A DNA stretch of 64,000 nt, taken from contig NZ_QMHP01000002.1 in assembly GCF_003313335.1 (NCBI RefSeq), forward strand, positions 310,001-374,000, written 5' to 3'. This DNA comes from Pedobacter zeaxanthinifaciens (GTDB lineage: Bacteria; Bacteroidota; Bacteroidia; Sphingobacteriales; Sphingobacteriaceae). This document shows, in pieces, positions 54,642 to 63,373 of this stretch (position 1 is the first letter of the stretch; every line of letters begins with the position of its first letter). The translations under genes and the position numbers were made by a program. The notes under the pieces were generated by a model. That model searched no databases. It worked only from the letters and a program-made list of their open reading frames with translations, and had not been told where the DNA came from.

Positions 54642-55782
54642 GCGTATACTCATTGTAGCCACTTCTGATATTCATTTGCAGGTATTTCACTTGCCGTATT
54701 TTGCGATGTTAAAAGCAATGGGATATGAGTTGCACGCCGCTGTGGAAGTTCGTGGAAATGGCCAAGTTGAGGGTATAGATCAATTATTTAATTTGCCATT
54801 TAAGCGAACTTTATTTACTACCAAGCTATTTACCGCTTATGGTAAGCTGAAGCAAATTATAGATGCAGGTAACTATCAATTGATCCATTGCCATACGCCA
54901 ATTCCAGCAGCGCTTACAAGATTAGCAGCAAAAAAAGCACGTAAATTGGGTACAAAAGTGATGTACACCGCACATGGGTTCCATTTTTACAAAGGAGCGC
55001 CGTTCGGTTATTGGGCCACTTATTACCCGGCTGAGCGCTACCTTTCCAGATTTACTGACGCCATTGTAACCATTAATAAGGAAGATTTCGATATCGCTAG
55101 CGGCAAATTTAAAGCTGGCCAAACTTTTTATATTCCAGGTATTGGTGTAGATACCAAACGGTTTAACGTAGACAATACTATTGATAAACAAAAGATAAAA
55201 GCACAATTAGGCTTGCCTAGCGATTCATTCGTATTGTTTTACGCGGCTAACTTCATCTATCGCAAAAACCATCAGTTTATCATAGAAAGTTTAAGCGACA
55301 TTAAAAGACAAATTCCAAACCTTAAGGTGCTGTTTGCAGGATCTGGTGTTTTACTTCCGGCCATGCAAAAGTTGGTTGCGGAGTTGAATTTAAGTGATAC
55401 AGTGCATTTTTTAGGTTTTAGAAAAGATATCAATGAGCTGCTCTCGATAACAAATATCAGTATCTCCGCCAGTAGGCAAGAGGGTTTAGGATTGGCTTTG
55501 GCAGAAGCTATGATTAACAACGTTCCAGTGGTAGCTACGGTAGACAGGGGACATAAAGAGCTGATAACAAGCGGCGTTAACGGATTTTTGTTTGCGCAAG
55601 GTAATCAACAGGAATTTAAGCAAAGTGTGCTCAAGCTCTATCATGATCCCGCTTTGGCAAAAACATTTGCAAACCGAAGTGCCGAACATATCAAGAAGTT
55701 TTTTATCGAAAATTCGCTAGCCGAAATGGATAAAATATATCGTAAATTTTTAAGTGTAAGTAAAGATGATCAGCCAAATTAA
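54628..55782 (+). CDS. Glycosyltransferase family 4 (EpsD/CapM-like)
   Basis: This 384-residue enzyme begins KRILIVATSDIHLQVFHLPYFAMLKAMGYE, with the HCHTPIPAALTRLAA and YTAHGFHFYKGAP motifs usual in EpsD/CapM-type GT4 enzymes. The C-terminal domain has FAGSGVLLPAMQKLV and SRQEGLGLALAEAMINNVPVVAT with the EX7E glutamates. It overlaps both neighbours (14 and 17 bp). Donor sugar unknown; related enzymes transfer N-acetyl-galactosamine or glucosamine. Confidence 0.92.
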   Translation: MEKPKRILIVATSDIHLQVFHLPYFAMLKAMGYELHAAVEVRGNGQVEGIDQLFNLPFKRTLFTTKLFTAYGKLKQIIDAGNYQLIHCHTPIPAALTRLAAKKARKLGTKVMYTAHGFHFYKGAPFGYWATYYPAERYLSRFTDAIVTINKEDFDIASGKFKAGQTFYIPGIGVDTKRFNVDNTIDKQKIKAQLGLPSDSFVLFYAANFIYRKNHQFIIESLSDIKRQIPNLKVLFAGSGVLLPAMQKLVAELNLSDTVHFLGFRKDINELLSITNISISASRQEGLGLALAEAMINNVPVVATVDRGHKELITSGVNGFLFAQGNQQEFKQSVLKLYHDPALAKTFANRSAEHIKKFFIENSLAEMDKIYRKFLSVSKDDQPN

Positions 55783-56875
55783 AAGATCTCTAATTTCTAC
55801 TTTGAGAAACATTCCGGGTAAAGGAGTGGGCAAAAAAGTGGTAGTGATTGAATGTGATGATTGGGGTGGGATAGGTGTGCCATCGCAAGAAGCTTATCAA
55901 AGTCTTAAAAAAGCTGGCCTCCCTATGGATAGTAGTAGGTACTCCCGTTTTGATACTTTGGAAGCTGCAGATGATTTGGAGGCGCTATTTGAAGTGCTTT
56001 CCCGACACAAAGATAGCAAGGGAAATCCGGCTGTGATGAGTCCGTACTACAATACCGCTAACCCCGATTATCAAAAAATTAGTGCAAATGGTTTCTCAAC
56101 TTACGAAAGAGAGCCGCTTTTAACTACAATTAAACAGAGGGCTAAAGGCAATGTGCTTCAAGCTTGGTCGCAGGGTATTGCTGCCGGCATCTGGATGCCC
56201 GAATATCATGGTCGTGAGCATATTGCAACAGCAATGTGGTTAAGGGCCTTGCAAAGTGGCGACGAGAAAATGAAGGCTTCGTTTGAAAAAGGCTTTGCTT
56301 CTTACTCACCTGCCGGTACACCCAAAGTGGCGCAAAACTTCCGCCCAAATTTTTATATCGAAAGTGATGCCGATTTGGAAAGCGTAAAGCAAGATATGGA
56401 GGACGGAATCTCCTTGTTTTTCGAAGCATTTGGCTTTTATCCAACCGTGTTTAATGCACCAAATGGGGTGTTTATCGACGGTTTTGATAAGCATTTAATG
56501 GACCACCATATTCGTTACAACGCAGTTCCTCGTCAACGTTTTGATAGAAGTGCCAACGGCGTTTACCAACTTAGAACTTTTCGCACTGGTGATAAAACTG
56601 CAAACGGCATGACTGTTTATGTGCGCAATTGCAACTTTGAGCCTACTGAAAAATCTTATGCAGGTTTAGGTCATATAATGAGTCAAATTCAAGGCGCATT
56701 TATCTGTGGAAAGGCCGCTATAATTGGTACCCATCGGGTCAATTTTGTTGGTGGAATGGACGAGAAAAACCGTGAAAAAGGTTTGGGTGAGCTAAATCGA
56801 TTGTTGGCTGCAATTACCAAAAAGTGGCCAGATGTCATTTTTATGAGTGCTAAAGACTTCACTAAACTACTGTAA
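55766..56875 (+). CDS. Divergent polysaccharide deacetylase-like protein, second paralogue
   Basis: This 369-residue protein is a paralogue of the one at 51581: VVVIECDDWGG (Asp31, Asp32), YHGREHIA (His148, His152), VRNCNFEPTE and GTHRVNFVGG, then KKWPDVIFMSAKDF, all in the same order and spacing. It therefore shares the Asp-Asp and His-x3-His metal pattern of CE4 deacetylases, without a signal peptide. It overlaps the preceding GT4 gene by 17 bp and sits beside the CapK-like gene. Substrate unknown; the two paralogues probably act on different residues or at different steps. Confidence 0.65.
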   Translation: MISQIKRSLISTLRNIPGKGVGKKVVVIECDDWGGIGVPSQEAYQSLKKAGLPMDSSRYSRFDTLEAADDLEALFEVLSRHKDSKGNPAVMSPYYNTANPDYQKISANGFSTYEREPLLTTIKQRAKGNVLQAWSQGIAAGIWMPEYHGREHIATAMWLRALQSGDEKMKASFEKGFASYSPAGTPKVAQNFRPNFYIESDADLESVKQDMEDGISLFFEAFGFYPTVFNAPNGVFIDGFDKHLMDHHIRYNAVPRQRFDRSANGVYQLRTFRTGDKTANGMTVYVRNCNFEPTEKSYAGLGHIMSQIQGAFICGKAAIIGTHRVNFVGGMDEKNREKGLGELNRLLAAITKKWPDVIFMSAKDFTKLL

Positions 56876-56877
56876 TT

Positions 56878-58107
56878 ATGAAATACCTTACTAAAGCTAT
56901 ATTTTCTATTTACGATAAAGTGGGTGGCGGAAAAATTGATGAAAACTATCGTGTTATTAAAGCCTGTCACCAGCAAGAAAAGGAAATTGATGCTCAAGCT
57001 ATTGAAACGTATCTTCGTTCGCACAACATTGAAGGAAGTTTGGCAGTACAACCTTTAATGACCAAAAAAGATATCTCAAAAAAGATCGCTACAATTGATG
57101 TAAACGCCATCCACACGTACGCTTACACGGGAGGGTCTTACGGTGAGCCATTTAAAATCCCTTACTCAAAAAGCCGAGCGCTCATCAGAACAGCTTCATT
57201 TAAATACTTTAACGAAGCAGCTGGGTATCAACTCGGTGATGCATTTATGCTTATTGCCGCCAAGCAGAAACCAAAATGGTGGCAGTTTTTGAGAAATGAG
57301 CACCGATTTGTGCCAACCAACCTAACTCAAGATAAAGTAGCAGATGCGGTTAGGCATTTAGTAGCTCAAAAACTAACTGTAGTAATTGGCTTCCCTTCGG
57401 TTATTTTTGAGCTGGCTTCGTATATCAAAACTAAGCAAATTAAACACCCTATTAAATCGGTAATTTTTACTTCTGAACCCATCGAAGCAATTAAAAAACA
57501 ATTTATTAAAGATGCGTTGAATTGTGAAGTAATTGATAGGTACAGCAATGAGGAAGTAGGATTAATTGCCCAACAGAAAACATTTGGCAGCGCCTATTAC
57601 ACCAATAGATATAACGTAGTGGTTGAGTTGCTAGATAATGATTTGAAACCTGTGAAAGTAGGAGAGGTGGGCAAAGTGGTAGTAACAGATTTAGCTGCGG
57701 ATTTGGTGCCAATAGTGAGATACGACACTGGCGATTTGGCGGTAGCACAGGAATATAGGAATGGGCAGTTGTTTGCAATTGGTAGCATTTCCGGGAGGAT
57801 AACCGAACAACTGTTTACTACAAATGCTGCTCCTGTGGCAAGTTTGGCTTTGGGGCCGCTAATTCACATGCCTTTAAGTACTGCAGGTTATTTTCCGCAA
57901 TATCAATTTGCGCAAATTGCAAAAACCTCGTATCAATTGCGCATCAGGAAAACCAACGAGCAAGTTCCTGCCCAGGTGCTTGAACAAATTACAAATAACC
58001 TGAAAAATGTATTGGGGCAAGATGCTAGCATTGAGCATTTATTTGTAGATGACATTAAACCGCAACCATCGGGCAAACGCCCTATTTATAAAAATGAAAT
58101 GCAATAA
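56878..58107 (+). CDS. CapK/PaaK-like adenylate-forming protein
   Basis: This 409-residue protein resembles the CapK branch of phenylacetate-CoA-ligase-like adenylate-forming enzymes. The ATP-binding P-loop equivalent is TYAYTGGSYGEPFKIPYS (about residues 79-96), followed by SVIFTSEPIEAIKKQF, a DRYSNEEVGLIAQ adenylation motif and VRYDTGDLA. CapK proteins occur in many capsule loci and may activate an acyl or amino-acid group for attachment. The acid used here is unknown. It starts 2 bp after the deacetylase-like gene and ends 2 bp before the PglC-like gene, so these form one translational block. Confidence 0.82.
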   Translation: MKYLTKAIFSIYDKVGGGKIDENYRVIKACHQQEKEIDAQAIETYLRSHNIEGSLAVQPLMTKKDISKKIATIDVNAIHTYAYTGGSYGEPFKIPYSKSRALIRTASFKYFNEAAGYQLGDAFMLIAAKQKPKWWQFLRNEHRFVPTNLTQDKVADAVRHLVAQKLTVVIGFPSVIFELASYIKTKQIKHPIKSVIFTSEPIEAIKKQFIKDALNCEVIDRYSNEEVGLIAQQKTFGSAYYTNRYNVVVELLDNDLKPVKVGEVGKVVVTDLAADLVPIVRYDTGDLAVAQEYRNGQLFAIGSISGRITEQLFTTNAAPVASLALGPLIHMPLSTAGYFPQYQFAQIAKTSYQLRIRKTNEQVPAQVLEQITNNLKNVLGQDASIEHLFVDDIKPQPSGKRPIYKNEMQ

Positions 58108-58109
58108 AT

Positions 58110-58715
58110 ATGTACAGGTCTACATTTAAGCGTTTATTGGATATTTTAGTTTCGCTAACGGCACTAATTGTACTATCACCCGTGATATTGATTACATTTT
58201 TGTTGTTGAAATATTATCATGGTAATGAGGTATTTTTCTTTCAGGAGCGACCAGGCTACAAAGAAAAACCCTTTAAAATCATCAAGTTTAAAACCATGAA
58301 TGATGATAAAGACGCGGAGGGGAAATTATTGCCAGATGTACAACGAACTACCACAATAGGCAAAAAAATTAGATCGCTTTCTATTGATGAATTGCCGCAG
58401 TTAATTAACGTTTTAAAAGGTGATATGAGCTTAGTTGGGCCAAGGCCACTACTTTTTAAATACATCCCTTTGTACTCTGCAGAACAACGTACACGTCATC
58501 ATGTACGCCCGGGCATTACAGGTTTGGCGCAGGTAAGCGGTCGTAATTCAATTTCGTGGACTAAAAAATTTGAACTGGATGCCTATTACGCTAAACACCT
58601 AAGCATTTGGCTTGATATTAAGATTTTGTGGCTAACCGTACTTAAAGTGGTTAAAAAGGAAGGTATTAACCAATCTAGCGAACGACCTATGCAACCTTTT
58701 GACGGAACTAACTAG
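58110..58715 (+). CDS. Initiating sugar-phosphate transferase (PglC-like)
   Basis: This 201-residue monotopic phosphoglycosyl transferase has the N-terminal membrane segment (about residues 13-34), the motif KIIKFKTMNDDKDAEG, SIDELPQLINVLKGDMSLVGPRPLL with the catalytic Asp-Glu, and HHVRPGITGLAQVSGRNSISW. It has no extra N-terminal membrane domains, so it is the short PglC type, not WbaP. It would start repeat-unit synthesis by moving a sugar phosphate, often bacillosamine-like or HexNAc, onto undecaprenyl phosphate. Confidence 0.95.
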   Translation: MYRSTFKRLLDILVSLTALIVLSPVILITFLLLKYYHGNEVFFFQERPGYKEKPFKIIKFKTMNDDKDAEGKLLPDVQRTTTIGKKIRSLSIDELPQLINVLKGDMSLVGPRPLLFKYIPLYSAEQRTRHHVRPGITGLAQVSGRNSISWTKKFELDAYYAKHLSIWLDIKILWLTVLKVVKKEGINQSSERPMQPFDGTN

Positions 58716-58743
58716 CTACCATAATTTATTGAACTACAAAAAG

Positions 58744-59382
58744 ATGAAGAAAATTGTAATTATTGGTGCTGGCAGCGTTGGCGGGCACATCGCTAGTAAC
58801 TTGTCACTTTACGGAATAGAAGGACGGTTAATTGGTTTCTTGGACGATGATACAGCTAAACAGGGAAGCGAATTTTGTGGTTTTCCAATTTTGGGAGGGG
58901 TATCTTGGTTACTCGATAAAACAGATTTGGCAGTAGTGATTGGTATTGCATTTCCAAGAATTAAAGCATTGATATTAAATAAGCTAGCAGCTAATCCAAC
59001 ACTTGAATTTCCAACGCTGGTAGCGGGTAATGCTTGGCTTTCCAATGGCACAACCTTGGGTAAAGGTGTGGTAATTTATCCGGGCACTTGTATTAATTAC
59101 GGCGCCCAAATTGGCGATTTTGTAGTGATGAACATGAATTGTTCAGTTGGCCATCATTGTTTGATAGATTCCTTCAGTTCTTTAGCGCCAAATGTGAGTT
59201 TGGGCGGGCATACCAAGGTAGGTTTTTCGGTAGAGTTAGGTATTGGATGTTCAACACTACAAGGAGTAACTATTGGAAACAAAACCATTATAGGAGCACA
59301 GTGTTTGGTGCATCAAAACCTACCAGAAAATGTAGTAGCGGTGGGCGTTCCTGCAACCATAAAACGATATTTAACTAGCTAA
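58744..59382 (+). CDS. PglD-like sugar O/N-acetyltransferase
   Basis: This 212-residue protein has the PglD/NeuD layout: an N-terminal Rossmann-like domain (KKIVIIGAGSVGGHIASNL) and a left-handed beta-helix with hexapeptide repeats (YPGTCINYGAQIGDFV, GIGCSTLQGVTIGNKTIIGAQCLV), plus a catalytic His in SVGHHCLI. In the Pgl system it acetylates the 4-amino sugar before PglC transfer. A matching 4-aminotransferase is not in the operon, so it may use the DegT enzyme at 43608 or another substrate. I chose the ATG at 58744; an upstream frame extension overlaps the previous gene. Confidence 0.9.
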   Translation: MKKIVIIGAGSVGGHIASNLSLYGIEGRLIGFLDDDTAKQGSEFCGFPILGGVSWLLDKTDLAVVIGIAFPRIKALILNKLAANPTLEFPTLVAGNAWLSNGTTLGKGVVIYPGTCINYGAQIGDFVVMNMNCSVGHHCLIDSFSSLAPNVSLGGHTKVGFSVELGIGCSTLQGVTIGNKTIIGAQCLVHQNLPENVVAVGVPATIKRYLTS

Positions 59383-59409
59383 GGCATAAGCAACGTAAGT
59401 TCAAGAATT

Positions 59410-59454
59410 TTGTTGTGCATAAATACACTTTATTTACATAAAGTATCACAACAA
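59410..59454. repeat. Nested inverted repeat upstream of the LruC gene
   Basis: TTGTTGTG (59410-59417) pairs with CACAACAA (59447-59454), and inside it ACTTTAT (59427-59433) pairs with ATAAAGT (59438-59444). The arms are asymmetrical and no T-run follows, so it resembles a regulatory stem-loop or protein-binding site more than a terminator. It marks the end of the operon and the start of the LruC region. Confidence 0.4.
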
Positions 59455-59561
59455 TACCATAAATATTCCTATATGGAATACTTGAGCTAAGTTTATTATC
59501 AATTCATCAAACTATAACAAAAAACACACAATTTTTAATCGTTAACGCAGTAAAAATTAAA

Positions 59562-61655
59562 ATGAAATTCAGAATTCTTTCTCCGGTTTTAGTATCCGTA
59601 GTACTTTTCTCTCTAGGATGCAAAAAAGAGCAACAGGATAATCAAGAACCAACTGCAGAAGTTGACTTTAGATCAATGAAAGTGGCAGATGGGTTTGATT
59701 ACTCAAACACATTAACCCAAAATCTTAAAGTAGACGTTCAATTATTAGGTAACATTCCTTATGATGGTGCAGAATTTGATGTTTGTTTGGATAATCCTGT
59801 AGATTATCTGGATCAACCAGCTGAATTAAATAAGTTACGTGTTGTACGATCAATCAAACTTGATAGCAAAGGTCATTTCGAAACAGAATTAAAAGTGCCT
59901 AGCCATATCAGCAAAATTTATTTGCTGTCTAAATCGGTGGGTATTCCTGAGTACTTTGAAGTAGAACGTGGTTCTCAAGGCTATCAGTTAGATTATAACC
60001 CATCTCAGCCAACTAAGAAAACCTCTTCGGCGTATAATTTTATCTATACCAACGCTCTACAGGCTGCTGGCCCGGCAGATGTTCAGGCAGTTAGATCATG
60101 GAGTAACGTAGGTTTTCCTGATTATTTAACTACTCCGCAATACGTTAACCCAAGCTTTTTGCAACGTTTTAAGGCAGCTTTGCCTAAAGGCGTACCAGTG
60201 CCAGTGGGTTCAAACTACCTAGATTCTTCTATTCCAAGAACCATTGTGTTAGATTTGAAACCTAATCAAACTGCGAATGTGAGCATCACTTTCATGTTTG
60301 CTAATTCATCAAATAAAAACACTTTAGGTTATTACTGGCATCCTACAAACGCGAAGCCAGCATCACCTGCTGCAATACCTAGTACCAATAAAGGTTACAT
60401 TTTCCCAAGTACATCTAGAACAGCTACAACCAATTATAGCGGTTTAGTTGCAGGTAACACGGTAGAACTTATTGGCCCTAACGCTGATGGTTCATTCCCT
60501 CCTAATACTACAATCGGCTTTTTCTTAATCAGTAATAGCTTTACTCCAACTGCCGTAGGTACTCCAGGTACAATTAATACTAGCAGAACTACTTATTATT
60601 CTGATTATAACTTGAATACTGCTGGTTCTACAGGCTACATGGCTGGAAAGAAAGAGCGTATGGTAACACTTTACGATGAGGCTACTAACAAAATTGTATG
60701 GTCAATTGAAGATGGTACCGATGGTGATTATTCGGATATTGCGTTTTTTGCAAGCTGGAATCCAAATGAGGCTATTGATGTAAGAAACTTCCCTAAGTTA
60801 CCTACTGTGCCAAGAACAGACAGCGACTATGTTTTTTATCCGGCCAAAAACGTAAAAGGTACTTTATTATTTGAAGATTGCTGGCCGCGTTTAGCTGATT
60901 TTGATATGAACGACATGGTTGTTCACCACAACTATACTGGTTTAATTGACCAGGTTGAGCAAAATAAAATTAGTGAGGTTAACTTCACTTTTGATTTAGC
61001 ATCAATATCGGCACAACAAAACAATGGTTTTGCAGTAATGGTGCCTAATGCTACACCTGGTCAGGTAGCTATTGTAACCAACGTTAACTTTGACGGTGCA
61101 AACATCAACTCCAATAAATCTATCAATTATAGTGTAGAAAGTGGACACACCAGTGATGTAGTAATTAAGGTTTTTGACGGGGCTACCACAATTTTAGGCG
61201 GTAACAATGTGAATAATACGGGAGCAGGAAGTACCACCAGAGCTGCTGAAACATTCTCTTTCACGGTTAAATTTAATCCTGCAATTCCACTGGCTGATTT
61301 TAATAAGATATCTCCATTTCTTATCCCTCGTGGAAATAGAAACTACGAAATACATCTAGCCAACAGAAAGCCATCAGTAAAAGTAAACAGGGCATTGTTT
61401 GGTACCGATGATGATAACTCATCTGTAGCAGCAAACAGATATTACCTAAGCAACACTAAAAACAGTGCTGGAAATATCACCTGGGCTATTGATGTTCCTG
61501 AAAAAATCCCTTATCCTAAAAGCGGACAGTCGATGACAGCAGCCTATCCACGATTTGTGCAGTGGGCTACTTCAGGAGCAACTACCAACTTAAACTGGTA
61601 TACCAACAGTGCTGGCAACAGAATACTAGATAAACTTACTGATTCACCTAACTAA
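59562..61655 (+). CDS. LruC-domain lipoprotein
   Basis: This 697-residue protein has a lipoprotein signal with lipobox FSLGC (Cys20) and an acidic early region. A large beta-rich C-terminal region (about residues 430-690) carries the LruC motif LFEDCWPRLADFDMNDMVVHHNY and the later SFTVKFNPAIPLADFNKISPFLIPRGNRN. LruC-domain proteins are secreted or surface proteins of Bacteroidota with unknown function; some are linked to surface layers and adhesion. It has its own upstream region of about 180 bp with a nested inverted repeat. Its location directly after the polysaccharide operon suggests a surface role that I cannot specify. Confidence 0.85.
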   Translation: MKFRILSPVLVSVVLFSLGCKKEQQDNQEPTAEVDFRSMKVADGFDYSNTLTQNLKVDVQLLGNIPYDGAEFDVCLDNPVDYLDQPAELNKLRVVRSIKLDSKGHFETELKVPSHISKIYLLSKSVGIPEYFEVERGSQGYQLDYNPSQPTKKTSSAYNFIYTNALQAAGPADVQAVRSWSNVGFPDYLTTPQYVNPSFLQRFKAALPKGVPVPVGSNYLDSSIPRTIVLDLKPNQTANVSITFMFANSSNKNTLGYYWHPTNAKPASPAAIPSTNKGYIFPSTSRTATTNYSGLVAGNTVELIGPNADGSFPPNTTIGFFLISNSFTPTAVGTPGTINTSRTTYYSDYNLNTAGSTGYMAGKKERMVTLYDEATNKIVWSIEDGTDGDYSDIAFFASWNPNEAIDVRNFPKLPTVPRTDSDYVFYPAKNVKGTLLFEDCWPRLADFDMNDMVVHHNYTGLIDQVEQNKISEVNFTFDLASISAQQNNGFAVMVPNATPGQVAIVTNVNFDGANINSNKSINYSVESGHTSDVVIKVFDGATTILGGNNVNNTGAGSTTRAAETFSFTVKFNPAIPLADFNKISPFLIPRGNRNYEIHLANRKPSVKVNRALFGTDDDNSSVAANRYYLSNTKNSAGNITWAIDVPEKIPYPKSGQSMTAAYPRFVQWATSGATTNLNWYTNSAGNRILDKLTDSPN

Positions 61656-61720
61656 AATTTAATAGACGACCTACGTGTTGGAAAAGCGGCATTTGACAGT
61701 ATGCTGTGCTTGTTTAAACC

Positions 61721-62578
61721 ATGATATTGAGAATAAAGAATTTTGCATACAGTTTAAAATACCGCATTTCCCTATTATTTATAAAACGCTTTCGGATAAA
61801 GCTTGACACAGATCTTAACCACAACAACAAGGTAATTGTTTCCTTAACTACCAAGCCGGATAGAGTACATAAAGCTTGGATGGTTGTTGAATCAATCCTT
61901 AGGCAAACTGAAAAGCCTGATGCCATTATTCTTTATTTGGCTTCCGATGAATTCGAAAACGAGAATAAGCTGCCTAAAAGGCTGTTGAAATTAAAAAAAA
62001 GAGGGTTACAGATTGTGTTTGTATCGGATAACCTAAGACCTCACAATAAATATTTTTATGCGATGTCTTCTTTTCCAAATGCAAGCATTATCACCATTGA
62101 TGATGATAAGATTTATCCTACCCACTTGGTAAGTACTTTGAATAAATGTGCTGTTCGTTATCCTAACATGATTTGTGCGGTGCTAACTAGGAAAATAAAA
62201 ACCATCAACGGTAAGTTCGATTGCTATTTGAATTGGGATGTGATAAAAGAAAATCGAGAACCGTCGCACAGTTTGTTGAACCTGGGCGTTGGCGGCGTAA
62301 TTTATCCACCTGGTGCTTTGCACAAGGATTTATTTGATAAAGAACAACTAAAAACCAGATCGTTATTAACAGACGACATATGGATAAAAGTTATGGCGGT
62401 GAGGAATAATACCAAAGTGGTATCGTTGGCGGGGTTGTTTGTGCATCCATTTATTTCGTTAACAGGTTTAGGTACCGAACAGTTAATGTTCAACAATATA
62501 TACGGAGGAAAGAACGATATGGTTTTCAATGATTTGTTGTCACACTATAAAGTTGACTTTGATAAATTTCATGATTAA
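61721..62578 (+). CDS. Glycosyltransferase-like protein (GT-A)
   Basis: This 285-residue protein has an opening KVIVSLTTKPDRVHKAWMVVESIL, a middle ITIDDDKIYPTHLVST with a DDD nucleotide-metal motif, and a late LTDDIWIKVMA segment. These marks place it with GT2-like enzymes of the GT-A fold seen in capsule loci. The sugar is unknown. It follows the LruC gene by about 65 bp and comes before a P-loop protein gene, so it may act on the LruC protein or the same surface polymer. Assignment at the family level only. Confidence 0.75.
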   Translation: MILRIKNFAYSLKYRISLLFIKRFRIKLDTDLNHNNKVIVSLTTKPDRVHKAWMVVESILRQTEKPDAIILYLASDEFENENKLPKRLLKLKKRGLQIVFVSDNLRPHNKYFYAMSSFPNASIITIDDDKIYPTHLVSTLNKCAVRYPNMICAVLTRKIKTINGKFDCYLNWDVIKENREPSHSLLNLGVGGVIYPPGALHKDLFDKEQLKTRSLLTDDIWIKVMAVRNNTKVVSLAGLFVHPFISLTGLGTEQLMFNNIYGGKNDMVFNDLLSHYKVDFDKFHD

Positions 62579-62587
62579 GCTCTTACA

Positions 62588-63373
62588 ATGAAATCTGTTG
62601 AATTTTTAGGTTCATCCGGCGTTGGAAAAACCTATATGTATCACAAGTTATTTAATGCGTATACGCAAAGCAAATACCTTAATGTACGTCAAGCATGTAT
62701 TAGAGCGGCTATTAACCTGGAAATCACCTTTGGTTTTAACAGGCAGACGTTATATAACATTCTTTTCGGCAGTAAAGTTTTTGAAAAGAAAAAATACGGT
62801 TTGTCTAAGATGATTTTGATGAACCATCATAACAATTGGAAAGAAGTAGTGAACTGCAAAATATCGTGGGAGTTATTTAACAATTACCTAGCGTCTGAAA
62901 AGCGCAACGAGGTGGTGGCTAAAAGAACCGCCAATTTCGATAGGTGTGTTTGCCTACACGGAGCGCTTAAAAGTACACTTAACGAAAGCCACGTAGTAGT
63001 TTATGATGAAGGGGCACTTCATCATCATCATGGCTTAAAAAGTAACATCACTGCTAATTACAGTTTAAATGAAATAAAACAAGACGATATCCTCAATCCA
63101 GATGCAGTAGTGTTTTTCGACCTACCTTTTGAGGATCACATGTCGAGGGTTTTAGAACGAAAAGCAAAAGGAATCAATACGTTTAGCCACGGACCGCTTT
63201 CCAACAAAGCACTTGAGGCTTACGTAGCAAATGATGTAATAGCTTACAAAGAAAAAATAAATGCACTTAAAATGCTCAACGTACCTGTATTACATGTAAA
63301 CGCAGGAGAAAATGAGCAAGATAACTTGGAAAAGATCAACGTCTTTTTGGACAACTTGACTTACTATGCTTAA
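62588..63373 (+). CDS. P-loop nucleotide-binding protein of unknown function
   Basis: This 261-residue protein begins KSVEFLGSSGVGKTYMYHKL, a clear Walker A motif (GSSGVGKT, about residues 8-15), and has a VVYDEGALHHHHGL segment that could be Walker B with an unusual run of four histidines, and a later VVFFDLPFEDHMSRVLERKAKG. The overall size suits a small-molecule kinase or sulfotransferase-like nucleotide-binding fold. I do not recognise the family. The gene overlaps the PorP/SprF start by 8 bp, implying coupled translation. Confidence 0.6.
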   Translation: MKSVEFLGSSGVGKTYMYHKLFNAYTQSKYLNVRQACIRAAINLEITFGFNRQTLYNILFGSKVFEKKKYGLSKMILMNHHNNWKEVVNCKISWELFNNYLASEKRNEVVAKRTANFDRCVCLHGALKSTLNESHVVVYDEGALHHHHGLKSNITANYSLNEIKQDDILNPDAVVFFDLPFEDHMSRVLERKAKGINTFSHGPLSNKALEAYVANDVIAYKEKINALKMLNVPVLHVNAGENEQDNLEKINVFLDNLTYYA

